Shown here: piece after piece, positions 44,681 to 56,550 of the stretch
Position numbering within the stretch: position 1 is the first letter of the stretch
Layout of the letters: the number at the start of each line of letters is the position of its first letter
Source: Streptomyces sp. CBMA152
Lineage (GTDB): Bacteria > Actinomycetota > Actinomycetes > Streptomycetales > Streptomycetaceae
Length of the DNA: 64,000 nt
Assembly: GCF_014596475.1 (NCBI RefSeq)
Contig: NZ_MECJ01000025.1
Location: 62,001-126,000 of the forward strand
Direction: 5' to 3'
Notes under the pieces: model-generated
The model's database searches: none
Seen by the model: the letters and a program-made list of their open reading frames with translations, nothing else
What the model was told of the DNA's origin: nothing
Made by a program: the position numbers and the translations under genes

Positions 44681-44828
44681 GCAGGGCCCGTTCAGCATAT
44701 GCCGGGGGCGGTCGACTCCGCACAAACCACCCCCGGCCTGCGCTGACAGCCCGCACCCGAATGATCACCAAGCGTTCGGAAGCGGTCGTACTTAAGGTTT
44801 CTTTAAGGCCAGGCTAATCCACCCGCAG

Positions 44829-44861
44829 GGTGGACGGCTGTTGTCCGCAAGGCCGTCCACC
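44829..44861. terminator. Terminator of the enoyl-CoA hydratase gene
   Basis: A perfect 10-bp stem GGTGGACGGC (44829-44838) / GCCGTCCACC (44852-44861) with a 13-nt loop, beginning 30 nt past the stop at 44892 on the minus strand. Confidence 0.7.
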
Positions 44862-44891
44862 GCACGCCCGCACCCGTCAACCGGCCGCCTC

Positions 44892-45659
44892 TCAGAGGAA
44901 CTTGGCCTTGCCCGGGCCCTCCTCGACGAAGCTGCGCATCCCGCGCTCGCGGTCCTCGGTCGCGAACAGGCCCGCGAACCAGTTCCGTTCGATGGCGAGC
45001 CCGGTCTCGATGTCCGTCTCCAGACCCGCGTCCACGCACTCCTTGGCCGCGCGCAGCGCCAGCGCCGGACCCTGGGCGAGCTTCGCGGCCCACGCGTGCG
45101 CCTCCTCGTACACCTTGTCCGCCGCGACCACGCGGTCGACGAGGCCGAGCGCGAGCGCCTCGTCCGCCTTGACCATCCGGCCGGTGAAGATGAGGTCCTT
45201 GGCCTTGGACGGGCCGATCAGGCGCGCGAGGCGCTGGGTGCCGCCCGCGCCCGGGATCAGGCCGAGCAGGACCTCCGGCTGACCGAGCTTGGCGTTGTCG
45301 GCGGCGATACGGAAGTCGGCGCAGAGCGTGAGCTCGCAGCCGCCGCCCAGCGCGTAGCCGGTGACCGCCGCGACGACGGGCTTGGGGATACGGGCGACGG
45401 CGGTGAAGGACTCCTGCAGGGCGCGGGACCGCAGGACCATCCCCGTGTGGTCCATCGCCTGCATCTCCTTGATGTCCGCGCCGGCCGCGAACACCTTCTC
45501 CCCTCCGTAGAGGACGACCGCGCGCACGTCGTCGCGCCGGGTCGCCTCCTCGGCGAGCTCGCGCAGCCGGTCCTGGATCGCGATGTCCAGGGCGTTCATC
45601 GGGGGGCGGTCCAGGCGGATGGTGCCGACGCCTTCGGAGACTTCGAGGGTCACAGTCAT
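44892..45659 (-). CDS. Enoyl-CoA hydratase/isomerase family protein
   Basis: 255 residues, crotonase fold. Oxyanion-hole segments FAAGADIKEM and ALGGGCELTLCADFRIA are present, and both catalytic Glu positions are filled (CELTL and GQPEVLLGLIPGAGGTQRLARLIG). A true hydratase in fatty-acid or branched-chain breakdown is likely. ATG 45659. It is a single-gene unit with a terminator on each side (44829-44861 and 45690-45723). Confidence 0.93.
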   Translation of the reverse strand: MTVTLEVSEGVGTIRLDRPPMNALDIAIQDRLRELAEEATRRDDVRAVVLYGGEKVFAAGADIKEMQAMDHTGMVLRSRALQESFTAVARIPKPVVAAVTGYALGGGCELTLCADFRIAADNAKLGQPEVLLGLIPGAGGTQRLARLIGPSKAKDLIFTGRMVKADEALALGLVDRVVAADKVYEEAHAWAAKLAQGPALALRAAKECVDAGLETDIETGLAIERNWFAGLFATEDRERGMRSFVEEGPGKAKFL

Positions 45660-45689
45660 GGCAGCAGGTTAATCGGCGTTAACGACGAG

Positions 45690-45723
45690 GGACCCGGTGC
45701 TGTGCGTCACAGCGACCGGGTCC
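45690..45723. terminator. Terminator of the first L,D-transpeptidase gene
   Basis: GGACCCGGT (45690-45698) pairs with ACCGGGTCC (45715-45723); inside, CTGTG (45700-45704) pairs with CACAG (45708-45712). It starts 26 nt past the stop at 45749 on the minus strand. Confidence 0.8.
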
Positions 45724-45748
45724 GTCCCGTCAGGCGTGTCCTGTACGG

Positions 45749-47005
45749 CTACTTCTTGGTCCACTCCGCCCAGGACAGGTTCCAGCCGTTGAGGCCGTTG
45801 TCCGGCTCGATCTGCTTGTCCTTGGAGTTCTTGACGATGACCACGTCACCGATCAGCGAGTGGTTGTAGAACCACGCCGCCGGGGTCGAGGGGTTGCCCG
45901 CGCCGCGGTCGTCCTCCAGGCCGACGCAGCCGTGGCTGGTGTTGGTCGAGCCGAACACCGACGGGTCGCCCCAGTAGTTGCCGTGGATGAAGGTGCCCGA
46001 GCTGGACAGGCGCATCGCGTGCGGCACGTCCTTGATGTCGTACTCGCCGCCGAAGCCCACGGTGGCGCCGTTCATCCGGGTGATCTCGTACTTCTCGCTG
46101 ATGACCATCTGGCCGTTGTACGTGGTCGTCGAGGGCGCACCCGCGCTGATCGGGATGGTCTTGAGGGCCTTGCCGTCGTTCACGATCGTCATGGTGTGGG
46201 CCTTGGCGTCGACCGTGGAGACCTGCGAGCGGCCGACGGTGAACTTCACCGTACGGGTCTGCTTGCCGTAGACGCCGGGCCGGCCCTCGACGCCGTCGAG
46301 GTCGAACTTGACGGTCACCTTGGTGCCCGCCGCCCAGTACTTCTCGGGGCGGAAGTCGAGGCGGTCGTTGCCGAACCAGTGGCCCTCGACCGGGACGGCC
46401 GGCTCGGCCGTGACCTTGATGGCCTTCTGGACGGCGTCCGGGTTGGTGATGCCCCGGCTGAAGTTGATGGAGACCGGCATCCCGACGCCGACGGTGTCGC
46501 CGTCCTCCGGGGTGTACTGGCCGACGAAGGTGTCCTTCGGGACCAGCGTGGTGAAGGTGGTGTCCTTGGCCGATTCACGGCCCTTGTCGTCCTTGGCGAC
46601 CGCGTGGACCTTGTACTTGGTGGCCGCGGCGAGGTGCAGGTCCGGGGCCCAGGAGCTGCCGTCGGCGGATATCTTTCCGGCCACCGCGTTGCCCTTGGTG
46701 TCGGCGACCGCGACGGCGGAGAGCTTGCCCTGGGCAGCGGATATCTTCAGCGCCCCGCTGGTCTCCACATCGCCGGCGCCGTCCTTGGGCGCGATCGTCA
46801 CGACGGCGGCCGAGGCCTTGGTGTCCTCGGCCGCCTTGCCGGCGCCGCCCTTGCCCTTGCCGTCGCCGCTGCCCGAGTCGTCGCCGCCACCGCACGCGGT
46901 GACCAGCAGAAGCAGCGCCCCCAGCAGCAGAGCCAGCAGACCCGGCGTACCCCGCCGACGTCCCGCCGCTCTGTGTGGAGCCCCCGAAATTGGCTGCCCG
47001 TTCAC
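45749..47005 (-). CDS. L,D-transpeptidase lipoprotein, copy 1
   Basis: 418 residues. A hydrophobic signal and lipobox (GLLALLLGALLLLVTAC) anchor it outside. Two Ig-like domains follow (about 80-250), then the YkuD domain with TFIHGNYW and the catalytic STNTSHGCVGL; the nucleophile is Cys360. It would form 3-3 cross-links in peptidoglycan, using the same architecture as mycobacterial Ldt enzymes. GTG 47005 with GGGGAGA 8 nt upstream. A same-length paralogue lies immediately upstream at 47231. The sequence after the lipid Cys is Gly/Asp/Ser-rich. Confidence 0.95.
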   Translation of the reverse strand: MNGQPISGAPHRAAGRRRGTPGLLALLLGALLLLVTACGGGDDSGSGDGKGKGGAGKAAEDTKASAAVVTIAPKDGAGDVETSGALKISAAQGKLSAVAVADTKGNAVAGKISADGSSWAPDLHLAAATKYKVHAVAKDDKGRESAKDTTFTTLVPKDTFVGQYTPEDGDTVGVGMPVSINFSRGITNPDAVQKAIKVTAEPAVPVEGHWFGNDRLDFRPEKYWAAGTKVTVKFDLDGVEGRPGVYGKQTRTVKFTVGRSQVSTVDAKAHTMTIVNDGKALKTIPISAGAPSTTTYNGQMVISEKYEITRMNGATVGFGGEYDIKDVPHAMRLSSSGTFIHGNYWGDPSVFGSTNTSHGCVGLEDDRGAGNPSTPAAWFYNHSLIGDVVIVKNSKDKQIEPDNGLNGWNLSWAEWTKK

Positions 47006-47066
47006 GACAGTTCTCTCCCCTCGCACGGCCTGCTTCACGCCACGGCCCGCACTGAACAATCACCCC

Positions 47067-47086
47067 CGCGCGCGTCCTCGCGCGCG
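47067..47086. promoter_or_regulatory. Alternating CG hairpin upstream of L,D-transpeptidase copy 1
   Basis: CGCGCGCG-tcct-CGCGCGCG, an 8-bp stem with a 4-nt loop, 62 nt before GTG 47005. It could be a leader structure, a weak terminator of copy 2, or a Z-DNA-prone tract. No function is shown. Confidence 0.4.
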
Positions 47087-47230
47087 CACGGTTGCTTAGG
47101 TAATCACACCGGAAGCGCGCTCAAGGCCTCGCGAATGTCACTGTTCAGTCCCAATGGTCCTGTGCGTTCGCTGTGGCGACATCTGGACGTCATCGGGACC
47201 TGTACGGGCCGTACGCCGGCCGAGGGGCGG

Positions 47231-48487
47231 TCAGAGGGCCGAGCCCGCCCTCCACTTCGCCCAGTCCAGGTTCCAGCCACCGAGCCCGTTGTCGGCGGCG
47301 ACCGTCCGGTCGCGGGAGTTGACCACCTCCACCACGTCCCCGACGAGCGTGCGGTCGAAGAACCAGCCGGCCGGGGTGTCCGGGCTGCCGCCCTTCACAT
47401 CGCGCAGCCCGACGCAGCCGTGGCTGGTGTTGGAGCTGCCGAACGTGCCGGAGGGGGCCCAGTAGTTGCCGTGCAGGAAGGTGCCGGTGGCGGTGAGCCG
47501 GATGGCGTGCGGGACGTCCGGGATGTCGTACTCGCCGCCGAAGCCGACGGTCCGGCTGTTCATCCGGGTCACGTCGAACATCTCCATCGCGACCATCTTG
47601 CCGTTGTAGGTGGTGTTCTTGGGCGACCCCGCCGAGATCGGGATCGTACTGACCAGCTCGCCGCCCCGCCGCACCTCCATGGTGTGCGCCTCGGCGTCCA
47701 CCAGGGACTCCTGGTCGCGGCCGATGGTGAAGCCGACCTTCTTCTCCTGGATGCCGTAGACACCGGGCGCCGCGGGCACATCGCGCAGCTTCATGTCGAC
47801 GGTGACCTTGGTGCCGGGCTTCCAGTACTCCTTGGGGCGGAAGTCCAGGCGCTCCTTGCCGAACCAGTGGCCGACCACCGCGACCGGCGGCTTCGAGGTG
47901 ACCTTGATGGCGCGCTCGACGGCCGCCCGGTTCACGATCGCCTGGTTGAAGCTGAACGAGACGATCATCCCGACGCCGACCGTCGAGCGGTTCTCGGGCT
48001 TGAAGTAGCCGATGAACCGGTGCTCGGGCACCAGCGTGGTGAAGCTGGTGTGCCGGGCCTGGCGGTGGCCCTGGCCGTCCAGCGCCACCGCGTCCACCGT
48101 GTATTTGGCGGCCAGTTCGAGCCGCCCCGGCGCGTCCTGGCTCGGCGACCAGGAGAGCCCGTCGTCGGCGATCGTGCCGGGCACCTCCTCGGGCTGGGCG
48201 TCCTCGGCCTTCATCACCCTGACCCGCTCCAGGCGCCCGCCCGGCACCCGCACCTCGATCCTCCCGTCCGCCTTGACGCCCTTGGCCCCGTCGTCGGGGG
48301 TCACCAGAATCGCTTGCCGGGGCGAGGCCGCCTTGCCCGCGACCACGTCGCCGACCTTGCCGACGTCGCCGATGTCGAGGCGGTCGCCGCTGCACCCGCT
48401 CAGCCCGGCCACCAGTGCGACCGCCAGCACCACCCATGTAGGAGCGCCCGCGCCGGTCGCTCCTGCCCGCTTCAGTACGAATCTCAC
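47231..48487 (-). CDS. L,D-transpeptidase lipoprotein, copy 2
   Basis: 418 residues, the same length and layout as copy 1 at 45749: lipobox VAGLSGC near residue 32, two Ig-like domains, and the YkuD domain with TFLHGNYW and SSNTSHGCVGL; nucleophile Cys358. Conserved stretches between the two include FTTLVP, GVGMIVSFSF/GVGMPVSINF, and RMNSRTVGFGGEYDI/RMNGATVGFGGEYDI. Tandem duplication followed by divergence is evident. The lipid-proximal linker differs (basic and Asp-rich here; Gly/Ser there). GTG 48487, divergent from glgX. Confidence 0.95.
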   Translation of the reverse strand: MRFVLKRAGATGAGAPTWVVLAVALVAGLSGCSGDRLDIGDVGKVGDVVAGKAASPRQAILVTPDDGAKGVKADGRIEVRVPGGRLERVRVMKAEDAQPEEVPGTIADDGLSWSPSQDAPGRLELAAKYTVDAVALDGQGHRQARHTSFTTLVPEHRFIGYFKPENRSTVGVGMIVSFSFNQAIVNRAAVERAIKVTSKPPVAVVGHWFGKERLDFRPKEYWKPGTKVTVDMKLRDVPAAPGVYGIQEKKVGFTIGRDQESLVDAEAHTMEVRRGGELVSTIPISAGSPKNTTYNGKMVAMEMFDVTRMNSRTVGFGGEYDIPDVPHAIRLTATGTFLHGNYWAPSGTFGSSNTSHGCVGLRDVKGGSPDTPAGWFFDRTLVGDVVEVVNSRDRTVAADNGLGGWNLDWAKWRAGSAL

Positions 48488-48627
48488 GCCCGTTCAACGA
48501 CCGCGCCCCGCCCAGGGAAACGTGAGTACGAGCCGGGTAACGGGAAGAAAACGTGCAAGGACACGCGTGGGGAGCACGGCCGGGACGCCGCGCTCCGTCC
48601 AGGCGCCGAGCCGCGGGAGGCCGAGGG

Positions 48628-50892
<2,265 letters not shown>

Positions 50893-50908
50893 CAGCTCCG
50901 AATAGGTG

Positions 50909-51553
50909 TTAGCCCAGGATCTTGCGGTCGTAGCCGACCGCGACCGCCGCCGCGCGGTCCTTGACGTCCAACTTGGCGTAGATATGCGTCAGATGGGTCT
51001 TCACCGTCGCCTCGCTGATGAACAGCACCCGGGCGATCTCACGGTTCGACGTGCCCTTCGCCACCAGCACGAGCACTTCCCGCTCGCGGGCGGACAGCGA
51101 CTCGTCGGGGCGGGCCGGGGTACGGACGCGGGAGACCAGGCGGGAGGCGACCGCCGGGGACAGCACCGTGCGGCCTTCTGCGGCGGCGCGCACCGCCGTG
51201 AAGAGTTCGTCGCGCGGCGCGTCCTTGAGCAGGTAACCCGTCGCGCCCGCCTCGATCGCGGGGAGCGTGTCCGAGTCCGTGTCGTACGTGGTGAGGACCA
51301 GCACTTTCGCGCGCAGCCCGCGCCGGGTGAGCTCGGCGATCGCCGCCACTCCCCCGCCGCCCGGCATCCGCAGGTCCATCAGGACCACGTCCGGGTCGAG
51401 GCGGGCGGCGAGTTCCACCCCCTCGACGCCGTCGGACGCCTCGCCGAGGACCTCGAAGCCGTCGGCGGAGGCGAACATGCCGCGCAGACCGTCCCGTACC
51501 ACGGGATGGTCGTCGCAGATCAGGAGCGTGATGAGGGGTTTTTCGTCAGCCAT
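50909..51553 (-). CDS. NarL/LuxR-family response regulator
   Basis: 214 residues. Receiver domain with acidic pair at CDDHP, phospho-acceptor Asp60 in DVVLMDLRMPG, and Thr/Lys switch residues (TTYDT, LLKDAP). The DNA-binding LuxR HTH at about 150-214 has LSAREREVLVLVAKGTSNREIA and SEATVKTHLTHIYAKL. ATG 51553 overlaps the histidine kinase stop by 8 nt, so they are a pair. It likely controls the ABC-2 exporter genes in the same operon. Confidence 0.96.
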   Translation of the reverse strand: MADEKPLITLLICDDHPVVRDGLRGMFASADGFEVLGEASDGVEGVELAARLDPDVVLMDLRMPGGGGVAAIAELTRRGLRAKVLVLTTYDTDSDTLPAIEAGATGYLLKDAPRDELFTAVRAAAEGRTVLSPAVASRLVSRVRTPARPDESLSAREREVLVLVAKGTSNREIARVLFISEATVKTHLTHIYAKLDVKDRAAAVAVGYDRKILG

Positions 51554-52823
51554 GGCGGACCAACGGTACGCGGGCCGAGACCGCCGTGCCATGACCGGGC
51601 TCGGCCTCGACGGTCACCGAGCCCGCGATCCGCTCGGCGCGGGCCCGCATCCCGTCAAGACCGAAGCCGCCGGTACCGGAGCGCGGCGGCAGCTTCAGCG
51701 GGTCGAACCCCCGCCCGTCGTCGCGGACATCGAGGGAGACCTCGTCACCCATGTACGAGAGGGTCACCCCGACCCGTCCCGCGCCCGAGTGCCGCCCCGC
51801 GTTCGCCAGCGCCTCCTGGGCGATCCTCAGCAGAGTCGCCTCGATCTCGTCGTGCAGCGGCTCGGCGGTGCCGGTGACGGTGAACTCGGCCCGTACCCCC
51901 TGCTGCGCGCCCCACTCCGCGACGGTCTTCTTCAGCGCCTCGGGCAGCGCGTCGTGCTCAAGCGCCGCGGGTCCCAGGTTCTGCACCGAGCGGCGGGCCT
52001 CGCCGAGGCTGGCGCGGGCGAGCGACTGTGCGCTGGCGAGGTGGGTACTCACCACCGCCGGGTCCTGGCTGTTCGTCACCACCTGGAGCTGGGTGATGAT
52101 GCCGGCGAGTCCCTGGGCGATCGTGTCGTGGATCTCGGCGGCGAGCCGGCGCCGCTCGTCGGCGACGCCCGCCTCCCGGGCCTGGACGAGGAGTTGGGCG
52201 TGCAGCGCCGCGTTCTCGTCGAGGGCCTGCTGGAGCCGGGCGTTGGCGGTCTCCAGCTCGTCGATGGTGACGGCCTGGAAGCGGGCCCGTTCGTCCTCCT
52301 GGGCCGCCAGATGGGCGAAGACGCTGAGCAGGACGAGGTTGACGACGAGCAGCGCGCCGAACACCACCCAGCCGCTCGCGCCGTGCGGCGGCATCCCGCC
52401 GGACTGCGAACCGGCCATGGTCACCGCGGAGGCGCACACGCCCACCCGCGACCAGCGGCGCGGGAGCAGCAGCTCGGTCCCGAAGTAGCCGACGACCGCG
52501 TAGAACGCGAAGAACGGGTTGAGCCAGGTCAGCGCGAAGGCGATCGCCCAGCGCACCCAGTAGTAGACGGCGGAGGAGGCGGACGGGCCCGGATGGCGCA
52601 GGCGTACGCGGTCCCATCCGGCCATCAGCACCAGGGCCGCGACGACCAGCGCGGCCGCCGCCCACCGTGTGCCGGTGTTCATGATCTTGTCGGCGGTGGC
52701 GGCCGAGGCGAGGGTGCCGAAGCCGAGCAGCCCGAAGGGGCCCCAGCGGTGGAAAAGCCCCCACCGCTCCTCGACCCGCGCACTGGTGGGCCGCTCCGCC
52801 ACTTCCGTCACCCCGTCGTCCAT
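51546..52823 (-). CDS. Sensor histidine kinase (HisKA_3 type)
   Basis: 425 residues from ATG 52823 (ATG 52853 also in frame). About 30-175 hold five or so membrane helices, a coiled-coil of some 45 residues follows (ERARFQAVTIDELETANARL), then the phospho-acceptor His232 in ERRRLAAEIHDTIAQGLAG and the ATPase boxes EALANAGRHSGAG and DDGRGFDP, GFGLDGMRARAERI. Its few external residues suggest it senses within the membrane. It is paired with the regulator at 50909 and preceded by an ABC-2 exporter on the same strand, like the LiaS/DesK-type arrangement. Confidence 0.95.
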   Translation of the reverse strand: MDDGVTEVAERPTSARVEERWGLFHRWGPFGLLGFGTLASAATADKIMNTGTRWAAAALVVAALVLMAGWDRVRLRHPGPSASSAVYYWVRWAIAFALTWLNPFFAFYAVVGYFGTELLLPRRWSRVGVCASAVTMAGSQSGGMPPHGASGWVVFGALLVVNLVLLSVFAHLAAQEDERARFQAVTIDELETANARLQQALDENAALHAQLLVQAREAGVADERRRLAAEIHDTIAQGLAGIITQLQVVTNSQDPAVVSTHLASAQSLARASLGEARRSVQNLGPAALEHDALPEALKKTVAEWGAQQGVRAEFTVTGTAEPLHDEIEATLLRIAQEALANAGRHSGAGRVGVTLSYMGDEVSLDVRDDGRGFDPLKLPPRSGTGGFGLDGMRARAERIAGSVTVEAEPGHGTAVSARVPLVRHG

Positions 52824-52860
52824 GCGCCCAGTCTCGTACACCGCCCGGTCCATGAAGTCC

Positions 52861-53634
52861 TCACTCCCAGCGGAACCAGCGGGTCGCCGCGCCCGACAGC
52901 ACCGCCGTCCACAGGGCGAGCACGCCGAGGTACTTCCAGTCGGGCCAGTCCCCGGCGCCCGCCTCGGTGAGGGCCTGGGCGGCGGCGCCGAACGGCAGGG
53001 ACTCGACGATCCGGGCCAGCACGTCCGGCATCGAGCGGACCGGCAGCCACAGCCCGGCGCTGAACATCATCGGGAAGAACATCGCGGCACCGGCCGAGTT
53101 GGCGACCTTCGCGGTACGCGAGAGCGCGGAGACCAGGGCGCCGAGCGAGAGGGCCGCGACGATCGAGAGGGCCAACGCCAGGACGTAACCGACCGGTTGA
53201 CCCGGCAGCGGCACGTCGAAGGCGAGGCGGCCGACGGTGAGCGCGAGCAGCGCCGAGACCAGCGCGGCGGCGCCGTGCAGCCCCATCTGGGCGGTGAGCA
53301 GCGCGCCGGGCCGCACCGGTGTGGTCGACATCCGGCGCAGGATGCCGCGCTCGCGGTACCCGGTGAGCACCGGCGGCATCGCCTGGAGCCCGGCCATCAC
53401 CATCGCGAGCAGCACGCTGACCGGCACGTACAGGTCGACGGGCCGCAGCTGCCCGAGCGAGGCGTCCGGCTCGCGGAAGTACGGGATGGAGCCGAGCACC
53501 GTGAGGAGCAGGGTCGGGAACACCATGATCCAGAAGAGGGCGCCGGGCTCGCGGCGGAAGAGGCGCAGTTCGGAGCGGAGTACGGCACGGGTGGCGGAGG
53601 GCGTACGAACAGGGGCGGCGGTGAGGGTCGACAT
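52861..53634 (-). CDS. ABC-2 type exporter permease
   Basis: 257 residues with six hydrophobic segments: FWIMVFPTLLLTVLGSI, VSVLLAMVMAGLQ, GLHGAAALVSALLALTVG, VLALALSIVAALSLGALVSAL, AGAAMFFPMMFSAGLW and VLALWTAVLSGAAT. Cytosolic RERGILRRMSTTPVRP before the third is an ABC-2 coupling mark. It forms an exporter with the ATPase at 53638, 3 nt upstream, for lipids, drugs or peptides. Confidence 0.94.
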   Translation of the reverse strand: MSTLTAAPVRTPSATRAVLRSELRLFRREPGALFWIMVFPTLLLTVLGSIPYFREPDASLGQLRPVDLYVPVSVLLAMVMAGLQAMPPVLTGYRERGILRRMSTTPVRPGALLTAQMGLHGAAALVSALLALTVGRLAFDVPLPGQPVGYVLALALSIVAALSLGALVSALSRTAKVANSAGAAMFFPMMFSAGLWLPVRSMPDVLARIVESLPFGAAAQALTEAGAGDWPDWKYLGVLALWTAVLSGAATRWFRWE

Positions 53635-53637
53635 GGC

Positions 53638-54555
<918 letters not shown>

Positions 54556-54612
54556 GCATCGAGAATCGCCGGGGGCGGGGTGCCCCCACATCGCCCAACG
54601 CGCTCGACCGCG

Positions 54613-54632
54613 CATCAACCGATCGGTTGATG
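54613..54632. promoter_or_regulatory. Perfect 20-bp palindrome between divergent ABC systems
   Basis: CATCAACCGATCGGTTGATG, a perfect palindrome with no spacer, 58 bp before the DrrA-like start (54555) and 74 bp before the heterodimeric exporter start (54706). The core AACCGATCGGTT has the look of a TetR-family operator. No such regulator is encoded within about 30 kb to the left here or in the remaining 9 kb to the right. Confidence 0.7.
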
Positions 54633-54705
54633 GCGGCTACGACCTTGGTCCTCCGCCGAAAAGCCGGTGGGAGTTGTCAGTGCCGAAGTTTAGGCTCGTT
54701 GATTG

Positions 54706-56550
54706 ATGCCCGATATACATGCACCCACCAAGAACCAGTCGTCCGTACGTACGCTGCTGAGGCTCTGGCCATACGTACGCCCGATCCGAACGCGGCTGTT
54801 CACCGCGGCAATTGTCGCGATCGTCGCCTCCTGCCTCGGCCTGGTGATCCCGCTCGTACTGAAGTGGATCGTCGACGGGCCGGTGAGCGACAGCGACCCC
54901 GGCGGGGTGTGGCTGGGCGCGTTCGTCCTGCTGCTGCTCGGGGTCGCGGAGGCGCTGCTCTTCGGGCTGCGGCGGTGGCTGGTGGCGCGGCCGCTCGCGG
55001 GGGTCGAGGCGGCGATGCGGGCGGATCTGTACCGGCATGTGCAACGGCTGCCGGTGGCGTTCCACGACCGGTGGGCGTCGGGCCAGCTGCTGTCGCGCGG
55101 CACGACGGACCTGAGCCTGGTCCGGATGTTCCTGGCGTTCCCGTTGACGTTCCTGCTGGTCAACAGTGTGACGATCCTGGCCGGGTTTGTGATCCTGCTG
55201 TCGCAGGAGTGGACGCTCGGTCTGGTCCTGATCGTCCCGGTGCTGCCGCTGATGATCCTGTGCTCGCTCTTCGAGACGCGGTACTCGCTGGCGGCGCGCA
55301 AGGCGCAGGACCAGGTGGGCGATCTGACGACGGTGGTCGAGGAGAGCGTCCTCGGCATCCGCATCATCAAGGGCTTCGGCCGCCACCGCAGCCAGTCCCG
55401 CGCCTTCGCCGAGCACGCGCGCGGGCTGCGCGGCACCGAGCTGCACAAGGCCCGCCTCCTCGCGGCCCTTTGGGGCCTGATCACCACGATCCCCGAACTC
55501 GCCATCGGGGCCGCGCTGGTGCTCGGCACGGTACGGGTCGCGGACGGCGACCTGTCGGCGGGGACGCTGGTGGCGTTCCTGTCCACCGCGCTCGCCCTGC
55601 GCTGGCCGGTCGACTCCATCGGGTTCCTCCTCGCGATGAGCCAGGAGGCGGCGACGGCGACGGAGCGGTTCTTCGAGGCGATGGACGAGCGGGAGGAAGA
55701 GGAGGCGGGGGCGGGGGCGGCTTCCGGTTCCGGGGGTGCCGCTTCCGGTTCCGGTTCCGGGGGTGCCGTCGTTCCCGCGCCCCGCCGAGGTGGCGCGCCC
55801 GTCGCCGCGGACGGGCTGCGGTTCGAAGGCGTCAGCTTCCGGTACCCGGACGCACCCGACGACACCGCCCCCGTACTCGACCACATCGATCTGCACATCC
55901 GCTCCGGCGAGACCATGGCCATCGTCGGCGGGACCGGGTCCGGCAAGACGACCCTGACCGCGCTGGTGCCGAGGCTGTACGACGCGACCGGCGGGCGCAT
56001 CACGCTCGACGGCGTCGACATCGCCACGATGCCGCGCGAGCGCGTGCGCGAACTCGTGGCCGTGGCCTTCGAGGAGCCCACGCTCTTCTCGGCCGCCGTC
56101 GGCGAGAACGTCCTCATGGGCGGCGGCGGACCCGAGGACCTGGACCGCGCGCTCGACGTCGCGCAGGCCGCGTTCGTACGAGAGCTCCCGCACGGAGTCG
56201 ACACCCAGGTCGGCGAGCAGGGGCTGAGCCTGTCCGGCGGACAGCGCCAACGGCTCGCGCTGGCGCGGGCGGTGGTGGGGCGGCCGAGGTTCCTGGTCCT
56301 CGACGACCCGCTCTCCGCGCTCGACGTGCACACCGAGGCGCGGGTGGAGGCGGCCCTGCGCGACGTGCTGCGCGACACGACCGCGCTGGTGGTGGCGCAC
56401 CGCCCGTCGACGGTGATGCTCGCCGACCGGGTCGCACTGCTCTCCGGCGGCCGCGTCACCGCCGTGGGCACACATCAGGAACTACTGCGCGGCAACGCCG
56501 AGTACGCCTGGCTGATGTCGGGCGAGGGCGACGAGGGGGAGAACCGATGA
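54706..56550 (+). CDS. Heterodimeric ABC exporter, degenerate-site half
   Basis: 614 residues: six membrane helices (about 20-300), then the nucleotide domain. A linker at about 330-360 is low in complexity (ASGSGGAASGSGSGGAV) and encoded by short DNA repeats. The Walker A (GGTGSGKTT) and signature (LSLSGGQRQR) are normal, but Walker B ends LVLDDPLSALD with Asp in place of the catalytic Glu, and the Q-loop reads VAFEEPTLF with Glu instead of Gln. This is the non-catalytic half. A -10-like TAGGCT ends 9 nt before the ATG and there is no Shine-Dalgarno, so the message may be leaderless. Overlaps the next gene. Confidence 0.95.
   Translation: MPDIHAPTKNQSSVRTLLRLWPYVRPIRTRLFTAAIVAIVASCLGLVIPLVLKWIVDGPVSDSDPGGVWLGAFVLLLLGVAEALLFGLRRWLVARPLAGVEAAMRADLYRHVQRLPVAFHDRWASGQLLSRGTTDLSLVRMFLAFPLTFLLVNSVTILAGFVILLSQEWTLGLVLIVPVLPLMILCSLFETRYSLAARKAQDQVGDLTTVVEESVLGIRIIKGFGRHRSQSRAFAEHARGLRGTELHKARLLAALWGLITTIPELAIGAALVLGTVRVADGDLSAGTLVAFLSTALALRWPVDSIGFLLAMSQEAATATERFFEAMDEREEEEAGAGAASGSGGAASGSGSGGAVVPAPRRGGAPVAADGLRFEGVSFRYPDAPDDTAPVLDHIDLHIRSGETMAIVGGTGSGKTTLTALVPRLYDATGGRITLDGVDIATMPRERVRELVAVAFEEPTLFSAAVGENVLMGGGGPEDLDRALDVAQAAFVRELPHGVDTQVGEQGLSLSGGQRQRLALARAVVGRPRFLVLDDPLSALDVHTEARVEAALRDVLRDTTALVVAHRPSTVMLADRVALLSGGRVTAVGTHQELLRGNAEYAWLMSGEGDEGENR

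Noticed and set aside
48553..48627. Upstream extension of glgX
   Set aside because: In frame, but Arg/Ala/Gly-rich and without a ribosome site; GTG 48628 has GGAGG at proper spacing.
54637..56475. Minus-strand open frames opposite the first ABC exporter
   Set aside because: Shadow frames with His/Arg/Glu-rich sequence; the plus strand encodes an ABC exporter with all expected motifs.
54627..56546. Upstream extension of the second ABC exporter's frame
   Set aside because: Runs antiparallel in meaning to the first exporter gene on the same strand in another frame; the true start is ATG 56547, overlapping the previous stop.
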